A stretch of 64,000 nucleotides of DNA from the NCBI RefSeq assembly GCF_000315055.1, contig NZ_BAER01000138.1, positions 1 through 64,000 on the forward strand, given 5' to 3'. The stretch is from Paraglaciecola polaris LMG 21857 (lineage in GTDB: Bacteria; Pseudomonadota; Gammaproteobacteria; Enterobacterales; Alteromonadaceae). Below are positions 1-9,442 of the stretch, piece by piece. The notes under the pieces are model-generated. The model worked only from the letters and a program-made list of their open reading frames with translations. It made no database searches and was not told where the DNA came from. How positions within the stretch are numbered: position 1 is the first letter of the stretch; each line of letters begins with the position of its first letter. The position numbers and the translations under genes are program-made.

Positions 1-38
1 TGTGTCGGTGCAGCTGTTGTAGCGGCTGTCCCGAAGCG

Positions 39-120
39 AGATGCGCATTATAGAGATACAAACCCTTAGCGCAACCCTTATTTCAAAAAAACCGTTCGAC
101 CGCTGGTTTTATAAACAATG
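39..120 (-). promoter_or_regulatory. Stable-RNA (rrn P1-like) promoter firing off the left edge
   Basis: Read on the minus strand, TTGCGC (74 to 69) is followed by a 16-nt spacer and a perfect TATAAT (52 to 47), then a GC-rich discriminator beginning GCGC and a GC-rich leader. Upstream of the -35 element is an A/T-rich tract with a run of T (about 80-95) that could act as an UP element. A perfect -10, a 16-bp spacer and a GC discriminator are typical of growth-rate-regulated rRNA and tRNA promoters. The transcribed gene would lie left of the window, so the target is inferred. Confidence 0.55.
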
Positions 121-850
121 TGACTATCTTTAGGGCACATTGCTTTATTTATCAGCAGGGACTGTGCAGTTCAAATAGAAACCCGCCCCTTATAACAGCT
201 ACTTGTGAATCAATAGTCGGTAATATAGATAATAATTTCAGCACACTTAGCATCTGAACAGTAACAAGCAGCTAACTTTTAATCGCCTATATATAAGCGG
301 GCATATTTGCCGACACGAATAGTGGTTATTGGCATCTATGGCTTTTATCGCTCGAGATAATTTTGCTGTTTCTGATTCAGTTGTCAAAAGTCACGATACT
401 GTTAATAGATAATTAGAAAGGAATTATATGCACAATGACTTAATGAAGGCTTGGCGAGTTATGGTTATTCATGCCTGGAGTACGCACTACCCTTTCTTAG
501 AACGGTGCCACTAATACGGTAGCGAAGTCAGGTTACGCCATTTAGTTAAATGGAAGCCTGTTGCATGGTTTGATAAAACAGGACAATCCCAAATGGAATT
601 TAGCGGCGCTAAAGAGCGCACAGTGTAATCTAACAACTACGAAACCGAAGTTCATAGCAGTTATGGGTAGATTACAAGAAGTGTAGCTAGCGTTCCGAAT
701 TCACATTTTAATATTACATATACTTCTCACACAAGATTCGTTACCAGCGGATTTAAGCACGCTCGAAGCCATCAAGAACGATACGTATTATTATCGCGTT
801 AAAATTGGTCATGGAATTCATGCAAAGAAAACTGACAGGGAGAAAATAAA
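121..850. other. Stretch without a recognisable gene
   Basis: No convincing coding region is visible on either strand. A 28-codon frame at 428-514 has a well-placed AAAGGA six bases before its ATG. After its stop codon the same frame continues open to about 618, giving about 64 codons with a single internal stop. I do not recognise either translation. It may be a decayed small gene or chance. Otherwise the stretch is A/T-rich spacer between the leftward stable-RNA promoter and the pssA terminator. Confidence 0.4.
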
Positions 851-851
851 G

Positions 852-881
852 ACTATCAGGCCAAATGAACGACCTGATAGT
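852..881 (-). terminator. Terminator after pssA
   Basis: The inverted repeat ACTATCAGG (852-860) / CCTGATAGT (873-881) has a 12-nt loop. On the minus strand the stem is followed by TCTTTATTTTCT, a U-rich tail. It lies about 65 bases past the pssA stop codon, so it fits a rho-independent terminator for pssA. Confidence 0.7.
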
Positions 882-946
882 GTTTTAGAATACTGAATTG
901 TCCGGGCTAACATAACAAGCCTGCGCTTATGTTATGAATAAGCGGA

Positions 947-1783
947 TTACTTTTCTTTGCTCGGAGAGTCTTGCTCGTTATCTTTTGACTCTGGACTTCC
1001 ATTTTGCTCTTCGTTTTCGTCTGACATAAAGTCTGCATCGTTTTCGTCTGCGTCCCCTACTACGTGTTCAAGCTTCACTTTATCGACACTGCGGAAAGTA
1101 TTAATCGGCCCAGCGAGTGCGTACAAGGCAAATACGACAAATAAGACTAAAGCAGGTTCAGTCGCTACCACAACGAATATCAACATGATCAGCAACAGGG
1201 CAACAAACGGTACTTTGCCATGCCAGTTAACTTCTTTAAATGAGTTATATTTAAAGTTACTGACCATTAATAGGCCTGCGAGACTGGTCACTAGCGCGAC
1301 TATCACGCCGTAATCGTCTCCATTGACGTCATATTCTCCACCAACCCACACTAAACCGGCAACAAGGGCCGCAGCAGCTGGACTGGCAAGTCCTTGAAAG
1401 TAACGTTTGTCTGCAGTACCAATTTGAGTATTGAAACGTGCGAGTCTTAAGGCGGCGCCTGCCACATAAATAAAAGCAGCTAACCAGCCAATTTTTCCTA
1501 GGCCACTTAGTCCCCAATTGTACGCTACCAATGCTGGTGCCATACCAAACGACACCATATCGGCCATGGAGTCATACTCAGCACCAAACTCACTTTGCGT
1601 ATTAGTCATACGCGCTACCCGGCCATCGAGTCCATCAAAAATCATCGCTACAAATATAGCAACGGCTGCGGCTTCGAAGTGCCCATTCATAGACGCGACA
1701 ACGGCGTAAAAACCAGAGAATAAACCAGCAGTGGTTAATAAGTTAGGTAAAAGGTAAATACCTTTTCGCTTAGATTCGGGCAT
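947..1783 (-). CDS. pssA: CDP-diacylglycerol--serine O-phosphatidyltransferase
   Basis: Integral membrane enzyme that makes phosphatidylserine from CDP-diacylglycerol and serine, the first committed step to phosphatidylethanolamine. The CDP-alcohol phosphatidyltransferase signature is complete: D50, D53-G54, A57-R58, G67, D71 and D75, counted from the chosen start. Several hydrophobic helices follow, and the C-terminal ~40 residues form a charged, Asp/Glu/Asn-rich tail that is probably disordered. The frame is open 13 codons further upstream, but ATG 1783 is preceded five bases away by AAAGGAG, while the upstream ATG has no comparable site, so the 278-residue form is preferred. The gene is transcribed alone and ends at the hairpin near 866. 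The family assignment is firm. The acidic tail is of unknown function. Confidence 0.93.
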   Translation of the reverse strand: MPESKRKGIYLLPNLLTTAGLFSGFYAVVASMNGHFEAAAVAIFVAMIFDGLDGRVARMTNTQSEFGAEYDSMADMVSFGMAPALVAYNWGLSGLGKIGWLAAFIYVAGAALRLARFNTQIGTADKRYFQGLASPAAAALVAGLVWVGGEYDVNGDDYGVIVALVTSLAGLLMVSNFKYNSFKEVNWHGKVPFVALLLIMLIFVVVATEPALVLFVVFALYALAGPINTFRSVDKVKLEHVVGDADENDADFMSDENEEQNGSPESKDNEQDSPSKEK

Positions 1784-2158
1784 AACAGCTCCTTTGGTAA
1801 AATAACGGCGCCAAGATAACATAAACGTTTAGTGTTAGTTATTGGACAATTTAAAAAAACAGTAAGATTACGCCACTGCTTTTTTATTGTTGTATATTTG
1901 GCGTATCAGTAAGCATACCTATTATACGTATTTCCTATATTCGCTTATACAACAAAATGTATAATATGATCACTGTCGATGTATGGAGTCACAAAGCTGA
2001 CCACTTGTCTGATTTCTTTACATGTTTATCAACGCTTCATTATGAAAGTTAATAACCAATTGTATTGTAAAGATTATTTATCGGTGGCATGAATAGTGCT
2101 ATACCGCAACCATAAGAATTTATAACACTCAGCATCTTTAAAGGACTGGAAGGTTAAT
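1784..2158. other. Divergent intergenic region, pssA / PEP-CTERM gene
   Basis: This 375-base A/T-rich spacer separates two divergent genes. It should hold the pssA promoter on the minus strand, which I could not pin down. On the plus strand it holds a sigma-54 element at 2085-2101 and, about 40 bases further up, the short inverted repeat TTCATTATGAA (2036-2046), a possible activator site. No small gene was recognised. Confidence 0.5.
2085..2101 (+). promoter_or_regulatory. Sigma-54 (RpoN) promoter candidate
   Basis: The sequence TGGCATGAATAGTGCTA has GG (2086-2087) and GC (2098-2099) exactly ten bases apart and agrees with the -24/-12 consensus TGGCAC-N5-TTGCA at most positions. Transcription would begin near 2111, leaving a leader of about 48 bases before the ATG at 2159. 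PEP-CTERM genes in related bacteria are known to be controlled by the PrsK/PrsR two-component system with RpoN, so the location makes biological sense. No experimental support is available here. Confidence 0.6.
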
Positions 2159-2944
2159 ATGAAGAAATTATTTATTTTGCGCAGTGCAGCGCTAGCGGCA
2201 TCGCTAATGACTATGTCATTTGCTAGCTTTGCTACCGAGACCACTTCTTGGAATTTCAGAACTTATAATGGTAACGATTATGGGACTGGCACCGGCACTA
2301 ATTCGTATGGCAATACATTGAACTTTAGTTCTTCGGATACTAATTTGTCAGTAACGGCTTGGGCGGATACTAATGAAATTAGTGGTCCGGACACAATTGA
2401 GACTGCTACTGCAGCCAATAATTCTTATGGTTTGCTTAACTACAACCGCAACAACGATCTTCATTACGTTGATAATAGTACTGATACCGACATGTTGTTA
2501 TTTAGTTTTGATGATTTCGTTAATATTTCGGAAATCAACATCGGTTATATTGGAAGGTACGACAACGGATCGTTGGCGGGTTCAGACATTAGTATAGCAG
2601 CCTTTAGTGATGTGCCTACCTTGTCCGGAAGTACTTGGAAGGAAGTATCTGAAGCTACTAATTTGCTTTACAGCGCAAATTTCGCCTCATTGAATGAGGG
2701 AACGAATAATATTAATGTAGACAGTGAAATCGAAGCGCGTTATTGGTTAATAGGAGCATACAACAGTAACTTTGGTGATACTTTCAACTTCCAAAAAGAT
2801 TACCTCAAAATAGCTGGTATAACTACAATCGCTGGTACAGGACCAGATCCTAAGCCACCTACAGATGTTGCGGAACCTAGCTCACTAGCAGTGCTGGCTT
2901 CGTTCGGTCTATTTGCTGTGTGGCGTCGTCGTAAAACTGCATAA
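2159..2944 (+). CDS. PEP-CTERM sorting domain protein
   Basis: Exported surface protein of 261 residues, predicted substrate of an exosortase. It begins with a Sec signal peptide (about residues 1-25, ending A-S-F-A). It ends with a compact sorting tail: a PEP-like E-P-S-S motif, a hydrophobic helix of about 15 residues and a terminal W-R-R-R-K cluster. The mature part is rich in Asn, Ser, Thr and Asp, low in Lys and has no domain I recognise, which is common for these substrates. The ATG has AAGG about eight bases upstream. A strong terminator follows directly, so the mRNA is monocistronic. The next gene, prsT, belongs to the same export system. No exosortase gene lies in the window. Confidence 0.88.
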   Translation: MKKLFILRSAALAASLMTMSFASFATETTSWNFRTYNGNDYGTGTGTNSYGNTLNFSSSDTNLSVTAWADTNEISGPDTIETATAANNSYGLLNYNRNNDLHYVDNSTDTDMLLFSFDDFVNISEINIGYIGRYDNGSLAGSDISIAAFSDVPTLSGSTWKEVSEATNLLYSANFASLNEGTNNINVDSEIEARYWLIGAYNSNFGDTFNFQKDYLKIAGITTIAGTGPDPKPPTDVAEPSSLAVLASFGLFAVWRRRKTA

Positions 2945-2961
2945 ACACTTTTAAAGTTTTG

Positions 2962-2990
2962 AAAACCTCACTTTGTGAGGTTTTTTTTTG
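2962..2990 (+). terminator. Terminator after the PEP-CTERM gene
   Basis: A perfect 10-bp stem AAAACCTCAC / GTGAGGTTTT (2962-2971 and 2975-2984) with a TTT loop runs into a stretch of T to 2989. This is a textbook rho-independent terminator 18 bases past the stop codon. Confidence 0.93.
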
Positions 2991-3101
2991 CCTTAATACG
3001 TACGCTCATATAAACGCATCTATTAAATAGCCGAGGCATTCGGGCGAAATATATCGTAATATTTTACTCATGCATTCTAAGGAAAAGAGTCGACCTAACT
3101 T

Positions 3102-5897
3102 ATGAAACTTTGTTCATTACCCATCTCGCTTAGCGCCATTGCATTTTGCGCTGTATTACCCTCTTTGGCTTTCGCTGACACATCAGAGAATTATGAGAAA
3201 GCACTATCTTCGTTCAATCAAGAAGCGTTCTCCGAATCTTACATTCACCTCAAGAACGCCCTACAAGAGTCGCCCTCTCATTTACCATCGAAACTGCTAA
3301 TGGGTCGCGTTTTATTAGTGGACGGCTATGTTAATGATGCTATCACGGAGTTTGAAGAAGTGATGGCTGCTGGCGCGGATTTAAATTTGGTACTTGTACC
3401 ACTAGCGAATGCCTATCTTATTAGCCGCAGGTTTGATGCACTTATAGATCTGCCAACACCGCGCAGTTTATCTTCATCAGTAAAACTCGATGTTCAACTA
3501 TTAAAAGCGGCGGCGCATATTCAGAAAAAGGAACTCGAGCAAGCAAAGTCGATTTATGAGAATGCCCAACTTCAGTTAGGTGAAAACAGCAATATATTAA
3601 ATGGATTAGCGCAGATAGCACTTTTGAATAAAGAGTATGCTCAAGCTAACCAATATCTAGATAGCGCACTCTCAATCGACGACAAAAACTCAAAGAGTCT
3701 AATGATGCGTGGTTTGGTATTACAAAGCCAAGGCAAAAGTGACAAAGCACGAAACCAGTTTGAGCTTGCTTACCAATTTGATGACTTCGATCCAACCATT
3801 AAACGCGCGCTCGCAAATAGTTATGTAGAAGCGAATATGCTCAGTAAAGCTGAGGAGATGATTGCGCTCATTGAAGAGCAGACTTCTGGTGACTTGCAGA
3901 CACAGCTATTAAAAGCCCGTGTATTAGCGATGCAGGAGAAAAGCTCTGAAGCCGATGCCTTATTGGCCCAGCTTAATCAAATGTTGAGCTTAGCGACTGA
4001 AAAAAATAAAGAACAAACAAGCTGGATCAGCTTAGTTGCTGGCATAACCGCTTATATTAATAAAAATTACGAAGTCACCGTACGGGAATTAAGCCGCTAT
4101 ATTAAATCAAGCTCTGCTCCTCCCGAGTTATTAGGCATGCTGGCCGAGGCGCATATTCGACAGGGTGACTCAAAGAAGGCTATGGAGTTGCTTGAACTCA
4201 ATGAAAGTATTGTACTTAACAGCATTCCTGTATCGTCTTTATTGTGCGACCTGTATTTAGCCAGTAACAAAGTATTCAAATGCAATAGTCTTGTTGAAGA
4301 ACTAAAGCAAGAACATGACATTAACCATACCGTCATTCTATTAGAAGCAAAGTTGCTGGTGCGCCGAGACAAGATTGATGAAGCACTTGCTCTATTGAAC
4401 AACAGTAATATTGATACGAGCGCAGAAGATGTTCTGCTTTTTAAAGCGACACTCGAAGCCAATAATCAACGTTATGCAGAAGCGTTATTATCCGCTAATA
4501 AATTGATTGAATTACAATCTGATAATTTGAATTATCAGAACTTACATGCCGATCTGAATATTCGTTTAGGCAATTACCAACAAGCTACGACCTCTTTAAA
4601 CAGCGTACTCTCAAAAGATCCAGAAAACATAGCAGCGCTTATGAACTTATCTAGAGTGCAATTTACACAAAACCTGCTTCCAGAGTCTCACCAAACTATT
4701 GATAAGGTAGTCGCTCTCCAACCCACGAATATCACAGCTCTCGTCTTGCGTGCGCAAATATTAGTTAAACAACAGAGCCTTGATAGTGCTATCGAAAGTC
4801 TGCTTACAGCAAAAGCTGTTGATCCTAACAAAGCAGCTCCCCATGAATTGCTAGCGAATATTTATCGCCAACAACAGAAGTATTCAGTCGCGTTAACTGA
4901 AATGAATGCTCTTTTGAAAATTGATCGCTTAAATTCTGCGTATATATTTGAGAAAGCAAATTTACTGATAGCGTTAGATGAACCGCAAAAAGCAAGAAGC
5001 CAATTAGACATTATATTTGGTCAATGGTCAGGTGACGCTCCTCGACTGGTTGAGTTAAGTCGATCTCAACTACAAGCAAAAGATATTAATGGCGCAAAGT
5101 TGAGCCTAGAACGAGCCTCAACTATTGCCCCCCAATACGCATTAGCAAAACTTGAATATGGACAATTACTTATTCGCCAGGGAAGTTTACCCGAAGCTAA
5201 AACCGTTATTGACAACATGCAAAAAGACTTTGCAAACAATCCAAACGTATATGTATTACAAGGCAGTTACTTCACTGCTATAAATAATATCGACCGAGCC
5301 TATAGTGCGTATTTTGAATCTGTCACTCTAAAACCCGACTTTACTCTGCCTCTTATAGAGTTATATAAAATAGCCAGTCAAGGTCATCATCAAGAAGAGT
5401 TCAAACAGTATTTAAGTAATCACTTATCCGTAAACAAAGATGCGCACTTCCAAAGACATTTACTTGGCGATTTACTTTATATCGAGGACGATATGCAGGC
5501 CGCTGAGGCTCAATACGTGAAGCTGCTTGCAGTTGAAAATTTACCGAACAAAGCGCGCATATACAACAATTTGGCATTAATTAAGGCTAATGCAGAGCCT
5601 AATAAAGGGTTAGAGTATGCTGAATTAGCAGTGGAACTGGTGCCAAATTCAGCGGCGATTTTAGATACAAAAGGCTGGTTATTGGTTCAAAATGCTCGAT
5701 ATCAAGAGGCATTAACGACACTACGAACAGCATTTACCATGCAATCAAATGATCCCTCTATTCGCTATCATCTAGCCGCCGCCCTAAAGGGACTAGGCAA
5801 ACCTGAGCAAGCGAGAAATGAGTTAAAACAAGCACTTTCCGGTACGACTCCATTTCCTGAAAAACAGGAAGCTCAAGCTTTGCTAAAAACTCTATAA
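3102..5897 (+). CDS. prsT: PEP-CTERM system TPR-repeat protein PrsT
   Basis: Large periplasmic or envelope TPR protein of 931 residues belonging to the family that accompanies PEP-CTERM/exosortase systems and exopolysaccharide production. The opening after the signal peptide (YEKALSSFNQEAFSESYIHL) and the following HLKNALQ-type motif are characteristic of the family. More than a dozen tetratricopeptide helical pairs follow to the C-terminus. The family is annotated as lipoprotein, but here the signal peptide ends A-F-A-D and its only cysteine (residue 17, in I-A-F-C) lacks a proper lipobox, so signal peptidase I cleavage is more likely. The ATG has no close Shine-Dalgarno; AAGGAAA lies about 17 bases away. 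Its exact role in sorting is not established. Confidence 0.87.
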   Translation: MKLCSLPISLSAIAFCAVLPSLAFADTSENYEKALSSFNQEAFSESYIHLKNALQESPSHLPSKLLMGRVLLVDGYVNDAITEFEEVMAAGADLNLVLVPLANAYLISRRFDALIDLPTPRSLSSSVKLDVQLLKAAAHIQKKELEQAKSIYENAQLQLGENSNILNGLAQIALLNKEYAQANQYLDSALSIDDKNSKSLMMRGLVLQSQGKSDKARNQFELAYQFDDFDPTIKRALANSYVEANMLSKAEEMIALIEEQTSGDLQTQLLKARVLAMQEKSSEADALLAQLNQMLSLATEKNKEQTSWISLVAGITAYINKNYEVTVRELSRYIKSSSAPPELLGMLAEAHIRQGDSKKAMELLELNESIVLNSIPVSSLLCDLYLASNKVFKCNSLVEELKQEHDINHTVILLEAKLLVRRDKIDEALALLNNSNIDTSAEDVLLFKATLEANNQRYAEALLSANKLIELQSDNLNYQNLHADLNIRLGNYQQATTSLNSVLSKDPENIAALMNLSRVQFTQNLLPESHQTIDKVVALQPTNITALVLRAQILVKQQSLDSAIESLLTAKAVDPNKAAPHELLANIYRQQQKYSVALTEMNALLKIDRLNSAYIFEKANLLIALDEPQKARSQLDIIFGQWSGDAPRLVELSRSQLQAKDINGAKLSLERASTIAPQYALAKLEYGQLLIRQGSLPEAKTVIDNMQKDFANNPNVYVLQGSYFTAINNIDRAYSAYFESVTLKPDFTLPLIELYKIASQGHHQEEFKQYLSNHLSVNKDAHFQRHLLGDLLYIEDDMQAAEAQYVKLLAVENLPNKARIYNNLALIKANAEPNKGLEYAELAVELVPNSAAILDTKGWLLVQNARYQEALTTLRTAFTMQSNDPSIRYHLAAALKGLGKPEQARNELKQALSGTTPFPEKQEAQALLKTL

Positions 5898-5940
5898 GTT
5901 AGATGCTTGTTAGTTAAGTCAGCATTCGGTTTAAAATAAC

Positions 5941-5968
5941 AAAAACGGCTACCAAGGTAGCCGTTTTT
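5941..5968. terminator. Bidirectional terminator, prsT / clpB
   Basis: A perfect stem AAAAACGGCTACC / GGTAGCCGTTTTT (5941-5953 and 5956-5968) sits between two convergent genes. The A and T runs flanking the GC core let it work on both strands. Confidence 0.92.
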
Positions 5969-6001
5969 GTTATGGGCGGAAAAGAAATCAACATCTAACT
6001 G

Positions 6002-8578
6002 TTAATTAATGATGAGTCCATTTTCATCTGCATCAATACTGACCACACTGTCAGCAATGAGTTTTCCTGATAAAATCTTCTGTGCCAGTGGATTTTCAAT
6101 TTCCATTTGAATCGCTCGTTTTAACGGACGCGCCCCGTAAACAGGATCAAACCCTGCTTCCGCGAGTTTTTGTAACGCAGCATCGGTTAATTCTAATCCT
6201 ATGCCCTTTTCTTCTAAACGTTTGCGCAAGAACTGTAATTGCTTACTGGCAATAGAGGTGATTTGCTCGAGTCCCAAAGGATGAAATACAACCGTCTCAT
6301 CGACGCGATTTAAAAATTCAGGTCTGAAATGCGTACTCAGTACATCAAGCACAGACTGCTTCATTTTTTCGTAATCATTCTCACTGTGCTGCTCTTGAAT
6401 AATATCTGAACCCAAATTAGACGTCATAATGATAACAGTATTTTTGAAATCAACGGTGCGACCTTGTCCGTCGGTTAAACGACCATCATCGAGTACTTGA
6501 AGCAAAATATTAAATACATCAGGATGAGCCTTTTCTATCTCATCAAGCAAGATGACCGAGTAAGGCTTACGGCGAACAGCTTCAGTTAAATATCCACCTT
6601 CTTCATATCCTACATAACCAGGAGGAGCTCCCACTAATCGAGATACTGAATGTTTCTCCATAAATTCTGACATATCAATGCGTACCATGGCATCTTCAGT
6701 ATCAAACAAAAAGTGTGCAAGGGTTTTACATAACTCGGTTTTACCCACCCCTGTTGGCCCCAAGAATAAGAAAGAGCCTATGGGTTTATTCGGATCAGCG
6801 AGCCCCGCACGTGAACGACGTATCGCGTTAGACACGGCATTGACCGCCTCACTTTGCCCCACCACGCGCTCGTGTAGTGCACTCTCCATACTCATAAGCT
6901 TGTCTTTTTCACCTTCGAGCATTTTTGATACAGGAATGCCCGTCCAGCGTGAAAGCACATCAGCGATTTCATTTTCCGTTACGCGGCTTTTCAATAACTG
7001 ATGTTCGACAGACTGAGATTCACTCTCAGTCGCAATTTCAAGCTTACTTTCAAGTTCAGGTATGCGGCCATATTGCAGCTCAGACATGCGGCTTAAATCG
7101 GATGCTCGACGGGCGATTTCTAAATCCAATTTTGCTTGCTCAAGCTCAGCACGAATATTCTGCGTACCTTGCATGGCTTGTTTTTCTGCTTTCCAGATCG
7201 TTTCCAATTCAGAAAACTTGAACTCAGCCTGTTCTCGCTCAATTTCAATAAGCTCTAAGCGTTTATGACTTGCGTCGTCTTTCTCTTTAGCTAGGGCTTG
7301 TTCTTCGAGTTTTAGCTGAATGATACGGCGCTCGAGCCTATCCATATCCTCAGGTTTGGAATCCATTTGCATACGGATACTTGACGCTGCTTCATCGATA
7401 AGATCAATGGCTTTGTCAGGCAATTGTCTGTCACTGATATAACGATGAGACAAAGAAGCTGCGGCCACAATAGCGGGATCGGTTATTTCTACAGAATGAT
7501 GTAGCTCGTAACGCTCCTTCAAACCACGCAATATCGCAACGGTATCTTCTACGCTTGGCTCTTCCACCAGCACTTTCTGGAAACGCCTTTCGAGTGCCGC
7601 GTCTTTTTCAATAAATTGCCTATATTCATCTAATGTTGTCGCGCCGACACAATGCAATTCGCCTCGCGCCAAAGCGGGTTTGAGCATATTGCCCGCATCC
7701 ATTGCGCCTTCGCCTTTACCCGCGCCAACCATGGTGTGTAATTCGTCAATAAATAGAATGACGCGGCCTTCCTCTTTAGCCAGTTCATTTAACACCGCTT
7801 TTAAACGCTCTTCGAACTCACCACGGTATTTTGCACCTGCGATTAACGCTCCCATATCCAGGGATAAAACCCGTTTATTTTTCAGTCCTTCGGGTACTTC
7901 TGAGTTAATAATCCGCTGAGCTAGTCCTTCTGCAATCGCGGTTTTACCCACACCTGGCGCACCAATCAACACAGGATTATTTTTGGTCCGGCGTTGTAAA
8001 ACTTGTATAGTACGGCGGATTTCATCGTCTCGACCAATAACTGGATCAAGCTTGCCCTGCTCTGCTCGTTCCGTTAGATCTGTGGTAAATTTTTCAAGCG
8101 CTTGACGCACATCTTCAGCATTAGGGTCATTAACCGTTTGACCGCCGCGCATATCCTCTATTGCTTTATCAATAGCGTCTTCGTTAGCGCCAACTTGGCG
8201 TAGCAAATCACCAAGCTTTCCTTTGTCTTGCGCAGCGGCTAAGACAAATATTTCCGACGTAATAAACTTGTCTTTGCGCTTTTGCGCGATTTTATCGCTC
8301 AGATTTAACAGTACAACTGTTTCTTTGGCTAACTGTACGTCGCCTCCCACACCTTCAACACGCGGAATGTGATCCACCGCCTCAGCTAATGCCGAGCGTA
8401 ACGCGTTGACATTGACTTTGGCATGTTCAAACAAGGAACGTACAGAGCCACCCTGCTGGTTCAGCAAGGCGGTCATCAAATGTACAGGTTCAATGTATTG
8501 GTGGTCACGCCCAAGCGCGATGGATTGGGCATCTGATATGGCAAGCTGAAACTTGCTGGTAAAACTATCTAAACGCAT
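6002..8578 (-). CDS. clpB: ATP-dependent disaggregase ClpB
   Basis: Cytoplasmic AAA+ chaperone that, with DnaK/DnaJ/GrpE, pulls polypeptides out of heat-denatured aggregates through its hexameric pore. At 858 residues it is almost the same length as E. coli ClpB. Visible in order are the N-terminal Clp repeats (about 1-145), the first AAA domain with Walker A GAPGVGKT and the pore loop K-Y-R-G, a long charged coiled-coil M domain (about 410-530), the second AAA domain with Walker A GPTGVGKT and pore loop G-Y-V-G-Y, and the C-terminal oligomerisation domain. The M domain distinguishes it from ClpA and ClpC. It is the last gene of the rluD-pgeF-clpB arrangement and has its own heat-shock type promoter in the 123-base gap before it. 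Confidence 0.98.
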   Translation of the reverse strand: MRLDSFTSKFQLAISDAQSIALGRDHQYIEPVHLMTALLNQQGGSVRSLFEHAKVNVNALRSALAEAVDHIPRVEGVGGDVQLAKETVVLLNLSDKIAQKRKDKFITSEIFVLAAAQDKGKLGDLLRQVGANEDAIDKAIEDMRGGQTVNDPNAEDVRQALEKFTTDLTERAEQGKLDPVIGRDDEIRRTIQVLQRRTKNNPVLIGAPGVGKTAIAEGLAQRIINSEVPEGLKNKRVLSLDMGALIAGAKYRGEFEERLKAVLNELAKEEGRVILFIDELHTMVGAGKGEGAMDAGNMLKPALARGELHCVGATTLDEYRQFIEKDAALERRFQKVLVEEPSVEDTVAILRGLKERYELHHSVEITDPAIVAAASLSHRYISDRQLPDKAIDLIDEAASSIRMQMDSKPEDMDRLERRIIQLKLEEQALAKEKDDASHKRLELIEIEREQAEFKFSELETIWKAEKQAMQGTQNIRAELEQAKLDLEIARRASDLSRMSELQYGRIPELESKLEIATESESQSVEHQLLKSRVTENEIADVLSRWTGIPVSKMLEGEKDKLMSMESALHERVVGQSEAVNAVSNAIRRSRAGLADPNKPIGSFLFLGPTGVGKTELCKTLAHFLFDTEDAMVRIDMSEFMEKHSVSRLVGAPPGYVGYEEGGYLTEAVRRKPYSVILLDEIEKAHPDVFNILLQVLDDGRLTDGQGRTVDFKNTVIIMTSNLGSDIIQEQHSENDYEKMKQSVLDVLSTHFRPEFLNRVDETVVFHPLGLEQITSIASKQLQFLRKRLEEKGIGLELTDAALQKLAEAGFDPVYGARPLKRAIQMEIENPLAQKILSGKLIADSVVSIDADENGLIIN

Positions 8579-8616
8579 ATGCCACTCACTTTATAATGGA
8601 TTAATAATTAACCTAT

Positions 8617-8644
8617 TAATGGTGTGCGGCTGAGAATATTCAAG
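8617..8644 (-). promoter_or_regulatory. Heat-shock sigma-32 promoter candidate for clpB
   Basis: On the minus strand CTTGAA (8644 to 8639), a 14-base spacer and CACCATTA (8624 to 8617) match the RpoH consensus CTTGAAA / CCCCATNT well. The element lies about 40 bases before the clpB ATG. Heat-shock control of clpB by sigma-32 is established in E. coli; its use here is inferred. Confidence 0.55.
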
Positions 8645-8701
8645 CTTTGGAAAGATTTTTAATCAAAGATTATTGCGCTAGATCAAGGAAATAAAAGCTT
8701 A

Positions 8702-9439
8702 TTAAGAGTGCAAGTAGATACCTGACACCATGCGTCCGGTATTACTTATACCTTGATGGGTAGCACGTCGATGAGAAAAAAACTGCTTTTCGTTTTTATA
8801 GGTGCACATATCCGCCGTGTAAATATCGCTGATCCCCAACGCTGCTAGTTTGGCTTGGGCAATAGCCTGTAAATTAGCCTGGTATTTACCTTCACTTCGC
8901 CCCTTAACAAAGCAGTGGCTGTAGTGTGCAAAACGGTTCAACACGGTTTCGTTCACTTCAAAATTGACCTGACTAATATGCGGGCCAATCCAAGCGAGTA
9001 TATCCGTTGGGCTGCTTCGCATAATTTCACAGCTATTCTCAATGACCCCATCAGCTAGCCCCTTCCAGCCTGCGTGCACAGCAGCAACTTCATTGCCTTG
9101 TTTATTACACAAAAGAATCGGTAAACAATCAGCCGTCATCACAGCACAAACCACATTAGTCAAAATTGTACGACTTGCATCAAAACGCTGATTCTGTGCA
9201 GAAGCAGCATCCAATGTCACGCAGCCAACGCCATGAACTTGCTCTAACCATTTGATATTTTGATATCTAGGTAGGTTTTGACGATTCATTTGCACAGCGA
9301 GATGCTCGTCGCCTACGTGCCCCCCTACATTCAATGAATCATAAGGGAACTCACTGACACCGCCGGTCCGAGTAGTAGAAAACGCCCGCACGTTTGCGGG
9401 GGCAGACCACTGAGGAGTGATAAAATCAAGTGTCGACAT
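8702..9439 (-). CDS. pgeF: Peptidoglycan editing factor PgeF (YfiH, laccase-fold)
   Basis: Member of the YfiH/DUF152 family, 245 residues. The E. coli protein removes wrongly incorporated L-serine-containing peptidoglycan precursors, and other members act as purine nucleoside phosphorylase or polyphenol oxidase-like enzymes. The family's metal-site segments are present: M-T-A-D-C-L-P, A-V-H-A-G-W-K-G and the late I-G-P-H. The start lies three bases after the rluD stop, so the two are co-transcribed. The order rluD-pgeF-clpB is the same as in E. coli, which supports the call. The biochemical activity of this particular protein cannot be decided from sequence. Confidence 0.92.
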   Translation of the reverse strand: MSTLDFITPQWSAPANVRAFSTTRTGGVSEFPYDSLNVGGHVGDEHLAVQMNRQNLPRYQNIKWLEQVHGVGCVTLDAASAQNQRFDASRTILTNVVCAVMTADCLPILLCNKQGNEVAAVHAGWKGLADGVIENSCEIMRSSPTDILAWIGPHISQVNFEVNETVLNRFAHYSHCFVKGRSEGKYQANLQAIAQAKLAALGISDIYTADMCTYKNEKQFFSHRRATHQGISNTGRMVSGIYLHS

Positions 9440-9442
9440 TAG

